This document shows, piece by piece, positions 19,357 through 26,887 of a DNA stretch of 64,000 nt (its first letter is position 1; every line of letters starts with the position of its first letter). The notes beneath the pieces are model-generated. The model searched no databases. It was not told the DNA's origin and saw only the letters and a list, made by a program, of their open reading frames with translations. Position numbers and translations under genes: made by a program. This stretch comes from Azospirillum sp. B21. GTDB taxonomy: Bacteria > Pseudomonadota > Alphaproteobacteria > Azospirillales > Azospirillaceae. Location of the stretch: the NCBI RefSeq assembly GCF_008364825.1, contig NZ_VTTO01000002.1, positions 310,001-374,000 on the forward strand. Direction: 5' to 3'.

Positions 19357-22300
19357 ATGATTCCCTCCAAGCTGTCGCTCTCCGCCCCCTTCATCGCACG
19401 GCCGGTCGGCACCTCGCTGCTAATGATCGGGCTGATGATCCTCGGCATGGTCGCCTACCGCTTCCTGCCGGTGGCGCCGCTGCCGCAGGTGGAGTTCCCG
19501 ACCATCGTCGTCACCGCCTCGCTTCCCGGCGCCAGTCCGGAGACGATGGCCTCCTCCGTCGCCACCCCGCTGGAACGGCGGCTGTCCCGCATCGCCGGCA
19601 TCACCGAGATGACGTCGAACAGCAGGCTCGGCAGCACTTCCGTCGTCGTGCAGTTCGACCTGGACCGCGAGGTGGAGGCGGCGTCGCGCGACGTGCAGGC
19701 GGCGATCAACGCCGCCGGCGGCGACCTGCCGGCCGACCTGCCCAGCCCGCCGAAGATGCGGCGCATCAACCCGGCCGACGCGCCGGTGATGACGCTGGCC
19801 ATGACCTCCACCACGCTGGCGCCGTCGGAGCTGTACAATCTCGCCGACAGCATCATCGGCCAGCGGCTGAGCCAGATCGAGGGGGTGGCCCAGGTCTCCA
19901 TCAACGGGGCGGAGAAGACGGCGGTGCGTGTGCGCGTCAACGCCACCGCCGCCGCCAACATGGGCGTCAGCCTGGAGACGATCCGCAGCGCCATCTCGCG
20001 CGCCAACGCCAACGGCCCGAAGGGCAGCTTCGACGGCCGCCACGAATCCTGGTCGATCGGCGCCAGCGACCAGCTGTTCGGCGCGGATGCCTACCGCCGG
20101 CTGATCGTAACCGAGAAGAACGGCGCCACCATCCGCCTCGGCGATGTCGCCGAGGTGATCGAGGCGCCGGAGAACAGCCGCACCGCCGCCTGGCAGGACG
20201 GCCAGCGCGCGGTGCTGATCAACATCCAGAAACAGCCGGGCTCCAACGTGGTGGAGACGGTGGACCGGGTGAACGCCGAGCTGCCGACTCTGCGCGGCTG
20301 GATGCCGCCGGGGGTGCAGCTTTCGGTGCGCACCGACCGCACGCCGACCATCCGCGCCTCCATCGACGACGTGCAGAAGACGCTGGCGATCACCGTGGCG
20401 CTGGTGGTGATGGTGATGGCGCTGTTCCTGCGCCGCCTGTGGGCCACGGTCATCCCGGCGGCGTCCGTGCCGTTGTCGCTGGCCGGCACCTTCGGGGTGA
20501 TGTGGATCGTCGGCTACAGCCTGGACAATTTCTCGCTGATGGCGCTGACCATCTCGGTCGGCTTCGTGGTGGACGACGCCATCGTCGTCATCGAGAACAT
20601 CGTCCGCCATATCGAAAAGGGAGCGAAACCGTTCGAGGCGGCGGTGAAGGGCGCCCGGCAGGTCGCTTTCACCGTGGTGTCGATCAGCCTGTCGCTGGTC
20701 GCCGTCTTCATCCCCATCCTGTTCATGGGCGGCATCCAGGGCCGGCTCTTCCGCGAATTCGCGGTGGTGCTGTCGGTCGCCATCGCCGTGTCGGCGGTGG
20801 TGTCGCTGACCCTGACCCCGATGATGTGCGCCCACCTGCTGCAGCCGGAAGCGGAGCGCAAGCCCCCCGGACGGCTCGCCCGCGGGCTCGCCTGGATCGG
20901 CGACTGGCTGTTCGGGCTCTATGCCGACGGGCTGGACTGGGTGCTGGCCCATCGCCGCACCATGCTGGTCACGACCTTCGCCATCATCGGCGTCAGCGTC
21001 TGGCTCTACGGGCAGGTGCCGAAGGGCCTGGTGCCGCAGCAGGATACCGGGCTGCTGATGGGCTTCAGCGACCCGCCGCCGGACATCTCCTTCACCGCCA
21101 TGGTCACGCGGCAGCGCGCCTTGCAGGAGGCGGTGGCCGGCGACCCGGCGGTCGCCAGCGTCGGCGGCACCATCGGCGGCGGCGGGCCGGGCGGCAGTTA
21201 TTCAGGCCAGATCTACATCGCCCTCAAGCCGAAGGCGGAGCGCGAGGATCTGGCGACCGTCACCCAGCGGCTGCGCATGCGCGCCGGCCGGGTGCCGGGG
21301 GTGCAGCTGTTCCTGATGCCGGTGCAGGACATCCGCACCGGCGGCTTCCAGGGCCGCAGCCAGTACCGCTACAGCCTGCAGGACCCCGATATCGGCGCGC
21401 TGAACGAGTGGGCGCCGAAGCTGGTGGAGAAGATGCGCACCCTGCCGGAGCTGGTGGACGTCGCCAACGACCGCCAGAACGGCGGCATCCAGGCCAACGT
21501 GATCGTCGACCGCGACGCCGCCGCGCGCCTCGGCGTGTCGCTCAGTGCGCTGGAGGCGACGCTCTACGACGCCTTCGGCCAGCGGCAGGTCTCCACCATG
21601 TATCTGGCGCAGAACCAGCACAAGGTGGTGCTGGAGGTCGATCCCCGCGAGGCGCTCGGCCCCGACGACCTGAAGCGCATCCATGTGCCGGGCCGCGACG
21701 GTATGGTGCCTTTGTCGGCGGTGGCGCGCGTCGTCATCGGCAACCAGGCGTCCAGCATCCAGCACCAGAGCGGCTTCCCGGTCGCCAACCTGACCTTCGA
21801 CCTCGCGCCCGGCGTCTCGCTGTCCCAGGCGACCGAGGTGATCCAGCGCGCGGCGGAGGACATCGGCATGCCGGCCAGCATCCGCGCCGGCTTCCAGGGC
21901 GACGCGCGCGCCTTCCAGCAATCCTCGTCCAGCCAGCCGCTGCTGATCCTGGCGGCGCTCATCACCATCTACATCGTGCTGGGGGTGCTGTACGAAAGCC
22001 TGATCCACCCGCTGACCATCCTGTCGACCCTGCCCTCGGCCGGGCTGGGGGCGCTGATCGCGCTGATCCTGACCGGCTACGACCTGTCGATCGTGGCGCT
22101 GATCGGCATCATCCTGCTGATCGGCATCGTCAAGAAGAACGCCATCATGATGATCGACTTCGCCCTGGAGGCGGAGCGCGAGCGCGGCCTGTCGCCCTTG
22201 GAGGCGATCCGCGAGGCCGGGCTGGTCCGCTTCCGCCCGATCATGATGACGACGGTCACGGCGCTGCTGGGCGCGGTGCCGCTGGCCTTCGACTACGGCA

Positions 22301-22461
22301 CCGGCGGCGAGATCCGCCGGCCGCTGGGCGTCGCCATCATCGGCGGCCTGCTGGTCAGCCAGATGCTGACGCTCTACACCACGCCGGTGGTCTATCTGAC
22401 CTTGGAACGGCTGGCGATGCGGCGCAACCGCCGCGCCGCCATCACGGCTCCGGCGGAATAG
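19357..22461 (+). CDS. mdtC: RND multidrug efflux pump subunit (MdtC-like)
   Basis: Second RND pump protein, 1034 residues, about half identical by eye to its neighbour (shared blocks SFDGRHESWSIGASDQ, GFVVDDAIVVIENIVRHIEK and GIVKKNAIMMIDFALEAE). The proton-relay Asp pair is near residues 403-404. It lacks no conserved segment. The stop is 46 nt before a long palindromic repeat, which probably ends the operon. Together with the upstream gene it should form a mixed B/C trimer as in MdtABC. No outer-membrane TolC homologue is encoded in the window. Confidence 0.92.
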   Translation: MIPSKLSLSAPFIARPVGTSLLMIGLMILGMVAYRFLPVAPLPQVEFPTIVVTASLPGASPETMASSVATPLERRLSRIAGITEMTSNSRLGSTSVVVQFDLDREVEAASRDVQAAINAAGGDLPADLPSPPKMRRINPADAPVMTLAMTSTTLAPSELYNLADSIIGQRLSQIEGVAQVSINGAEKTAVRVRVNATAAANMGVSLETIRSAISRANANGPKGSFDGRHESWSIGASDQLFGADAYRRLIVTEKNGATIRLGDVAEVIEAPENSRTAAWQDGQRAVLINIQKQPGSNVVETVDRVNAELPTLRGWMPPGVQLSVRTDRTPTIRASIDDVQKTLAITVALVVMVMALFLRRLWATVIPAASVPLSLAGTFGVMWIVGYSLDNFSLMALTISVGFVVDDAIVVIENIVRHIEKGAKPFEAAVKGARQVAFTVVSISLSLVAVFIPILFMGGIQGRLFREFAVVLSVAIAVSAVVSLTLTPMMCAHLLQPEAERKPPGRLARGLAWIGDWLFGLYADGLDWVLAHRRTMLVTTFAIIGVSVWLYGQVPKGLVPQQDTGLLMGFSDPPPDISFTAMVTRQRALQEAVAGDPAVASVGGTIGGGGPGGSYSGQIYIALKPKAEREDLATVTQRLRMRAGRVPGVQLFLMPVQDIRTGGFQGRSQYRYSLQDPDIGALNEWAPKLVEKMRTLPELVDVANDRQNGGIQANVIVDRDAAARLGVSLSALEATLYDAFGQRQVSTMYLAQNQHKVVLEVDPREALGPDDLKRIHVPGRDGMVPLSAVARVVIGNQASSIQHQSGFPVANLTFDLAPGVSLSQATEVIQRAAEDIGMPASIRAGFQGDARAFQQSSSSQPLLILAALITIYIVLGVLYESLIHPLTILSTLPSAGLGALIALILTGYDLSIVALIGIILLIGIVKKNAIMMIDFALEAERERGLSPLEAIREAGLVRFRPIMMTTVTALLGAVPLAFDYGTGGEIRRPLGVAIIGGLLVSQMLTLYTTPVVYLTLERLAMRRNRRAAITAPAE

Positions 22462-22507
22462 GGGGGCGGAGGATGGGTGTCCTGATCCTGCTCCACTGGA
22501 CAAGATC

Positions 22508-22619
22508 CCCTCTCCCCCCCGGGGAGAGGGTTAGGGTGAGGGGGACGCATGGCATGCCTTCGCGAGAATCCTCGCTGTGTCTCCCCCTCACCCCGACCCT
22601 CTCCCCGGGGGGGAGAGGG
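22508..22619. repeat. Palindromic repeat, CCCTCTCCCC family, copy A
   Basis: Two 38-bp arms (22508-22545 and 22582-22619) are reverse complements with two mismatches around a 36-bp loop. Each arm is itself a small palindrome (CCCTCTCCCC next to GGGGAGAGGG). Copies B and C at 29497-29646 and 31209-31374 share both arms and part of the loop. This copy separates the RND operon from the ECF sigma gene. Confidence 0.9.
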
Positions 22620-22664
22620 AGCTGGCACCCCTTCGCTCTCTTGGGCATAGTTCTCGCCCACGGC

Positions 22665-23231
22665 ATGAGCAAAACCCCGGTGATCGAGGCCAGCGACACT
22701 GACGACGAGTTGATGGCCCGCGTGGCCGGCGGCGATGCCGCGGCCTTCGACCGGCTGGCCGCCCGCCACATGCGCCGCGCCGTGGCGCTGGCCCAGCGGA
22801 TGACCGGCAACCCGTCCGACGCCGACGAGATCGCGCAGGAGGCCTTCCTGCGGGTCTGGCAGCATGCCGGCCGCTGGGACGGCGGGCGGGCCTCCTTCAC
22901 CACTTGGCTCTACCGCATCGTCATGAACCTCGCCATCGACCGCGGCCGCCGTCCCGGCTGGTCGCCGCTGGAGGAGGCCGGCGATCCGCCCGACGAGTCC
23001 CCCGACGCGCTCACCCGCATCGCCGAACGCCAGACGGCCGAGCGCGTCAACCGGGCGCTGGCGGCCCTGCCCGACCGCCAGCGCGCCGCGGTGGTGCTGT
23101 TCCATCAGGAGGAGCTCAGCCTGCGGCAGGCCGCCGACGTGCTGAGCATGGGTGAGACCGCCTTCGCCTCGCTGCTCGCCCGCGCCCGCTCCACGCTGAA
23201 GACCGCGCTCTCCGCCGGTGACGGTCCATGA
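22665..23231 (+). CDS. ECF-family RNA polymerase sigma factor
   Basis: 188 residues. Sigma region 2 spans about 15-85 (FDRLAARHMRRAVALAQRM, then DADEIAQEAFLRVWQHAGRW and FTTWLYRIVMNLAIDRGRR). Region 4 spans about 130-180 (LPDRQRAAVVLFHQEELSLR, then QAADVLSMGETAFASLLARA). No region 3, as usual for ECF factors. The ATG at 22665 is the first good start after the palindromic repeat; the ribosome site is poor. The next two genes encode a small membrane protein and a periplasmic metal-resistance-type protein, the arrangement of CnrYXH-like regulation in which the sigma factor is held by a membrane anti-sigma until the sensor detects metal. Confidence 0.9.
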   Translation: MSKTPVIEASDTDDELMARVAGGDAAAFDRLAARHMRRAVALAQRMTGNPSDADEIAQEAFLRVWQHAGRWDGGRASFTTWLYRIVMNLAIDRGRRPGWSPLEEAGDPPDESPDALTRIAERQTAERVNRALAALPDRQRAAVVLFHQEELSLRQAADVLSMGETAFASLLARARSTLKTALSAGDGP

Positions 23232-23242
23232 AGGAGGAACCA

Positions 23243-23686
23243 ATGACCGACGACCAGTTCCTCCGCCATCTGGACGAGTACGGCGCCTCCCCGGAACGCT
23301 GGCCGCCCGAGTTGCGCGCCGGGGCCGAGGCCGCGCTGGCCCGTTCGCCTGCGCTGCGCGCGGCGGCGGACGAGGCGCTGGCCTTCGACCGGCTGCTGGC
23401 CGGCAGCCCGCCGGCGGTGGAGGATGCCCGCATCGGCCGCCTGCTGGCTGCCGCCGGTGCCGCCGCCCGCGCCGTGCCGCAGGACGGGCTGGTGCTGCTG
23501 TTGCTGGGGCGGATGCCGCGGCAGAGGGTGGCGGGCTTCTGCGTCGCCCTGCTGGCGCTGGGCTGGCTCACCGGCGGCTGGCTCGCTGGGACGCTGCCGG
23601 CACCCGCCGTCCAGGCACCGCGCGGCCAGGAGCTGGCCCTGCTGCACGACGACGTCATCACGCTGTTCGACGGAGAGTCCCGATGA
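23243..23686 (+). CDS. Probable membrane anti-sigma factor
   Basis: 147 residues from an ATG with AGGAGG 6 nt upstream (an ATG five codons earlier overlaps the sigma stop). The first 100 residues are soluble and helical, starting TDDQFLRHLDEYGASPERWP, a segment seen in small proteins following ECF sigma genes in alphaproteobacteria. A membrane segment follows at about 101-121 (VAGFCVALLALGWLTGGWLAG), then about 25 periplasmic residues. Size, topology and position fit an anti-sigma that binds the neighbouring sigma factor. There is no recognisable zinc-binding anti-sigma motif, so the function is inferred from context. Confidence 0.7.
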   Translation: MTDDQFLRHLDEYGASPERWPPELRAGAEAALARSPALRAAADEALAFDRLLAGSPPAVEDARIGRLLAAAGAAARAVPQDGLVLLLLGRMPRQRVAGFCVALLALGWLTGGWLAGTLPAPAVQAPRGQELALLHDDVITLFDGESR

Positions 23687-24177
23687 GCGCTTCCGCCGCG
23701 CCCCGCCAATTCCTGCGGCGGCCGGGCCTGCGCACGCTGGCGCTGGCCTCGCTGGCGCTGAACCTGTTCTTAGGCGCGATGCTGGTCGCGACCGTCCGCC
23801 ATCCTTCCCCGCCGTCCCATCAGCCCCCTCACCAGCCGATGCCCGACCGCTTCGTCGAGCGGATGGCCGCCGACCTCACCGATGCCGACGCGCAGCGCCT
23901 GCGCGCCGCCTTCGAGCCGCTGCGCCCGCGCTATGACGCGCTGACCCGGGAATACCACGAGGCCGGACAGCGGGTGCGCGCCCTGCTGCAGGCCGATCCT
24001 GTCGATTACGACTCCCTGCGCGCCGCGACGGAAGCGGCCCGCGCCAAGCGCCGCCAGATGGGCGAACTGACGGAGGAAACCGTCCTCTCCATCCTGCCCG
24101 ACCTGTCCCCCGCCGGACGCCTGCGGCTGGTCGGCGGACCGGGTTCCCCCGGCATGCCTGCTATGCCTAAAAAATAA
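23683..24177 (+). CDS. Periplasmic heavy-metal sensor/resistance protein (CnrX/ZraP-like)
   Basis: 164 residues. An N-terminal membrane anchor at about 16-37 (LRTLALASLALNLFLGAMLV) is followed by a His/Pro-rich stretch (HPSPPSHQPPHQPMP) and an all-helical periplasmic domain resembling the Metal_resist family, with ADLTDADAQRLRAAFEPLRP and a long second helix. The His cluster just outside the membrane could bind metal. The ATG overlaps the anti-sigma stop, so the three genes are coupled. By analogy with CnrX it would sense metal and release the sigma factor. The metal and the target genes are unknown; the RND operon immediately upstream is an obvious candidate target. Confidence 0.8.
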   Translation: MSASAAPRQFLRRPGLRTLALASLALNLFLGAMLVATVRHPSPPSHQPPHQPMPDRFVERMAADLTDADAQRLRAAFEPLRPRYDALTREYHEAGQRVRALLQADPVDYDSLRAATEAARAKRRQMGELTEETVLSILPDLSPAGRLRLVGGPGSPGMPAMPKK

Positions 24178-24187
24178 GCAAACCCAG

Positions 24188-24303
24188 TCATCCACAGGCC
24201 GGACAGGCTGGCGGGAACGATGTGGATGATTCTGTTCGGGGATTGCTCACACATCTATCCACAGATTCTGTGGAGAAGAAAACCGGCAGAAATTTTATCC
24301 ACA
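24188..24303. other. Cluster of DnaA-box-like 9-mers in AT-rich DNA
   Basis: Five DnaA-box-like sites lie within 116 bases: TCATCCACA (24188-24196), its inverted copy TGTGGATGA (24221-24229), CTATCCACA (24255-24263), TGTGGAGAA (24269-24277, inverted) and a perfect consensus TTATCCACA (24295-24303). The four imperfect ones each differ by one base. The sequence continues AT-rich to about 24350, unlike the rest of the window. It fills the 244-base gap between the metal sensor and a ribbon-helix-helix gene. It could be a replication origin, a DnaA-binding control region, or partly a terminator hairpin, since the first two sites form a 9-bp inverted repeat. Confidence 0.5.
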
Positions 24304-24421
24304 CAAATTCACAAGTTATCATCCCCAAGTTTTATCGCCCGTCTTCCCGACGATCCTTGTATCCACCGCCGATCCGGCATATCCAAATAACGAGGATCGG
24401 CAAGATTGGTGGAGGATCGTC

Positions 24422-24676
24422 ATGATCGGAGATCCGTTTCATCCAAAGAAGGCGACGATCTCTTTGCGCGTTGATCGCCGAATCAAAGATGTCGCCAAGA
24501 ATTACGCACGCCAGCGGCAGACGCCTTTGGCCGAGGTCATGCGCGACCTCTTGGCCCGCTACGTCGCCGAATGCGCGCGGGAGAATGCCCAGGCCGCGCC
24601 GGACCTATTGAAGGACCGGCCGGCGCAATATGTGGATTTCGCCAAGCTGGAAGGGTTGATGGGCCGGCGGGAGTAG
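24422..24676 (+). CDS. Small ribbon-helix-helix-like protein
   Basis: 84 residues starting at ATG 24422 with GGAGG 9 nt upstream. Residues 9-50 fit a ribbon-helix-helix DNA-binding fold: a beta strand KATISLRVD, then helix RIKDVAKNYARQRQ, a turn with TPLAE, and helix VMRDLLARYVAE. The C-terminal 30 residues are charged. No toxin gene follows in the expected place, so it is not an obvious antitoxin. It stands alone behind the DnaA-box-like cluster and may bind there. The assignment is by pattern only. Confidence 0.6.
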   Translation: MIGDPFHPKKATISLRVDRRIKDVAKNYARQRQTPLAEVMRDLLARYVAECARENAQAAPDLLKDRPAQYVDFAKLEGLMGRRE

Positions 24677-24684
24677 GCCCGGCA

Positions 24685-24726
24685 CGCCTTGGGCGGCCCA
24701 CCTTGAGCGGCCCGCCTTGAGCGGAC
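24685..24726. repeat. Three tandem copies of a 14-bp unit
   Basis: CGCCTTGGGCGGCC, CACCTTGAGCGGCC and CGCCTTGAGCGGAC follow each other without gap between the ribbon-helix-helix gene and trxC. Length variation between strains would be expected; no function is evident. Confidence 0.7.
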
Positions 24727-24781
24727 GGCCCCGGCCCCATACATCGACGGTGGAACCGCTGCCAGGGGAAGGAGCCCCGCC

Positions 24782-25246
24782 ATGCCGACCACCGCCCAGT
24801 CCTCCACAGGCGCCGACAGCCTGCACGTCGCCTGCCCGCACTGCGATACCCTGAACCGCGTGCCTCCGGCCCGGCTGGGCGGCGGCAAGTGCGGACGCTG
24901 CGGCAACGCGCTGTTCGAAGGCAAGCCGGTGGCGCTCGACGCCAGCCGCTTCGCCGCCCATGCCGAACGCGGCGACCTGCCCCTGCTGATCGATTTCTGG
25001 GCAGAATGGTGCGGTCCCTGCCGCATGATGGCCCCGGTCTTCGCCCAGGCGGCTGCACAGCTGGAACCCCAGGTCCGCCTCGCCAAGATCGACACAGAGG
25101 CTTCGCCGGACCTCGCCGCCCGTTTCGGTATCCGCAGCATCCCGTCGCTGGTGCTGGTCCATCACGGCCGCGAGATCGCCCGCACGGCCGGCGCCATGCC
25201 GCTGCCGGCGCTGGTGGGATGGGTCAGGCAGACCCTGGGGCGATAG
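24782..25246 (+). CDS. trxC: Thioredoxin 2 (zinc-binding thioredoxin TrxC)
   Basis: Cytoplasmic dithiol reductase of 154 residues. Unlike thioredoxin 1 it has an N-terminal zinc finger: C18 and C21 in ACPHCDT and C37 and C40 in KCGRCGN. The thioredoxin domain follows with active site WCGPC at residues 76-80 and the cis-proline in IRSIPSLVLV. E. coli TrxC is induced by oxidative stress; no OxyR site could be identified here. The ATG has AAGGAG 10 nt upstream. It appears to be transcribed alone. Confidence 0.93.
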   Translation: MPTTAQSSTGADSLHVACPHCDTLNRVPPARLGGGKCGRCGNALFEGKPVALDASRFAAHAERGDLPLLIDFWAEWCGPCRMMAPVFAQAAAQLEPQVRLAKIDTEASPDLAARFGIRSIPSLVLVHHGREIARTAGAMPLPALVGWVRQTLGR

Positions 25247-25282
25247 CCCCGTTCCCTTAAGCACGCCCGCTACGCCCTGCCA

Positions 25283-25296
25283 ATGATCGGGATCAA
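25283..25296. promoter_or_regulatory. FNR/CRP-type box (ATGATcgggATCAA)
   Basis: Matches the FNR consensus TTGAT-N4-ATCAA at nine of ten defined bases. It lies 80 nt before the start of the phosphorylase gene, a workable distance for an activator site near -41. Related thymidine-phosphorylase/beta-CASP clusters in other proteobacteria are, to my knowledge, associated with low-oxygen regulation, which fits. Confidence 0.5.
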
Positions 25297-25375
25297 ATGC
25301 GAGGCATGAGGGCAGGTATGGCTGACGCGCAGGCTGTACCTCTCTATTTGGCGCGGTCTGTCGTAGACTGTTCCC

Positions 25376-26863
25376 ATGCTGACGCTTCGACATCTGGCGA
25401 TAGACACCGTCCGGGAGAACGTCGCCTTCCTCAACCGGCACTGCACCCGGTACCATGTCGAGGATTTCCTCGGTCTGGGCCGGGTGGAGGTGCGGAACGA
25501 CGGCCGCTCCCTGCTGGCCGTGCTGAACATCGTCGACGACCCCGCCATCGTCGGCCCCGACGAGATCGGCCTGTCCGATCCCGCCTTCCGCCAGTTGGGA
25601 CTGGCCGAGGGCTCCGCCGTCCATCTCGTGCCCCCCACCCCGCCCGAGAGCTTCGAGCTGGTGCGCGCCAAGGTCGGCGGTGCGGCGCTGACCGACGACC
25701 AGCTGGCCGCGATCATCCGCGACATCACCGACCAGCGCTATTCCAAGATCGAGATCGCCGCCTTCCTGATCGCCTGCGCCAGCTTCATGACGACGGCGGA
25801 GGTGCTGGGCCTGACCCGCGCCATGATCGCCGCCGGCACCCGGCTGCACTGGCAGGATTTGGGCACCGTCGCCGACAAGCACTGCATCGGCGGCATCCCC
25901 GGCAACCGCACCTCGATGATCGTGGTGCCGATCGTCGCCGCCCATGGCCTGCCGATCCCGAAGACCTCGTCGCGCGCCATCACCTCCCCGGCCGGTACCG
26001 CCGACACCATGGAGGTGCTGGCGAATGTCGACGTTCCGATGGAGCGCATGCAGACCCTGGTGCGCGAGGCCAAGGGCTGTCTGGTCTGGGGCGGCCATGT
26101 CCGGCTGTCGCCGGCCGACGACATCCTGATCTCGGTCGAGCGCCCGCTGGCCATCGACACGCGCGAGCAGCTGGTCGCCTCCATCCTGTCGAAGAAGGTG
26201 GCAGCCGGCTCCACCCATCTGCTGATCGACATTCCCGTCGGCCCCAGCGCCAAGATCCGCACGGCCGGCGAGGCGGTACGCCTGCGCAAGCTGTTCGAGC
26301 ATGTCGGCGACAGCCTAGGCCTGACGCTGGAGGTGGCGATCACCGACGGCTCGCAGCCGGTCGGGCGCGGCATCGGCCCGGTGCTGGAGGCGCGCGACGT
26401 GATGGCCGTCCTACGCAACGACCCCGCCAGCCCCGCCGACCTGAAGGAGCGCGCCCTGCTGCTGGCCGGCCGCATCCTGGAATTCGATCCCGCCGTCCGC
26501 GGCGGCAGCGGCAACCGCCGGGCCCGCGACCTGCTGGAGTCGGGCGCTGCGCTCGCCGCCATGGAGCGCATCATCGCCCTGCAGGGCCCGCCGCCCGCCG
26601 TGGCGACTCTGGGCTCCCTGGTCGCGGAGGTCGCCTCGCCCACCGACGGGGTGGTCGCGTCGCTCGACTGCTACCGCCTCGCCCGCATCGCGCGGCTGGC
26701 CGGCGCGCCCACTGACAAGGGCGCCGGCATCGACCTGCTGCGCAAGGTGGGCGACCCTGTACGCCGGGGCGAACCGCTCTACCGCATCCACGCCAGCACC
26801 AACGCCGACTTCACCTTCGCCCAGGCCTTTGCGGCCGACGACAGCGGGGTGGCGGTGGCGTAA
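25376..26863 (+). CDS. Thymidine-phosphorylase-family nucleoside/nucleotide phosphorylase
   Basis: 495 residues, longer than classical DeoA (about 440) because of an N-terminal domain of about 85 residues ([20 protein letters not shown]) like that of archaeal AMP phosphorylase and the bacterial putative thymidine phosphorylase 2 group. The phosphorylase core has the phosphate-binding [20 protein letters not shown] near residue 168 and the substrate loop [20 protein letters not shown] near residue 200. It may therefore cleave a nucleoside or nucleoside monophosphate with phosphate to give a base and a pentose phosphate; the exact substrate is uncertain. No RuBisCO or ribose-1,5-bisphosphate isomerase is nearby to complete an AMP pathway. 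It is followed 24 nt later by a beta-CASP nuclease, likely in one operon, and preceded by an FNR-like box. Confidence 0.8.
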   Translation: MLTLRHLAIDTVRENVAFLNRHCTRYHVEDFLGLGRVEVRNDGRSLLAVLNIVDDPAIVGPDEIGLSDPAFRQLGLAEGSAVHLVPPTPPESFELVRAKVGGAALTDDQLAAIIRDITDQRYSKIEIAAFLIACASFMTTAEVLGLTRAMIAAGTRLHWQDLGTVADKHCIGGIPGNRTSMIVVPIVAAHGLPIPKTSSRAITSPAGTADTMEVLANVDVPMERMQTLVREAKGCLVWGGHVRLSPADDILISVERPLAIDTREQLVASILSKKVAAGSTHLLIDIPVGPSAKIRTAGEAVRLRKLFEHVGDSLGLTLEVAITDGSQPVGRGIGPVLEARDVMAVLRNDPASPADLKERALLLAGRILEFDPAVRGGSGNRRARDLLESGAALAAMERIIALQGPPPAVATLGSLVAEVASPTDGVVASLDCYRLARIARLAGAPTDKGAGIDLLRKVGDPVRRGEPLYRIHASTNADFTFAQAFAADDSGVAVA

Positions 26864-26887
26864 GGAAACCCAACGAGGAGCCGACCC

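Noticed and set aside
17277..22664. Very long plus-strand frame running through both RND pump genes
   Set aside because: It is a frame-shifted shadow of mdtB and mdtC rich in Arg, Gly and Pro. Only its last part from 22665 is a real gene (the ECF sigma factor).
24188..24229. Plain terminator for the metal-sensor gene
   Set aside because: TCATCCACA and its inverted copy do form a 9-bp stem, but the loop is 24 nt, there is no T-run, and three further boxes lie outside the stem; terminator function alone does not explain the cluster.
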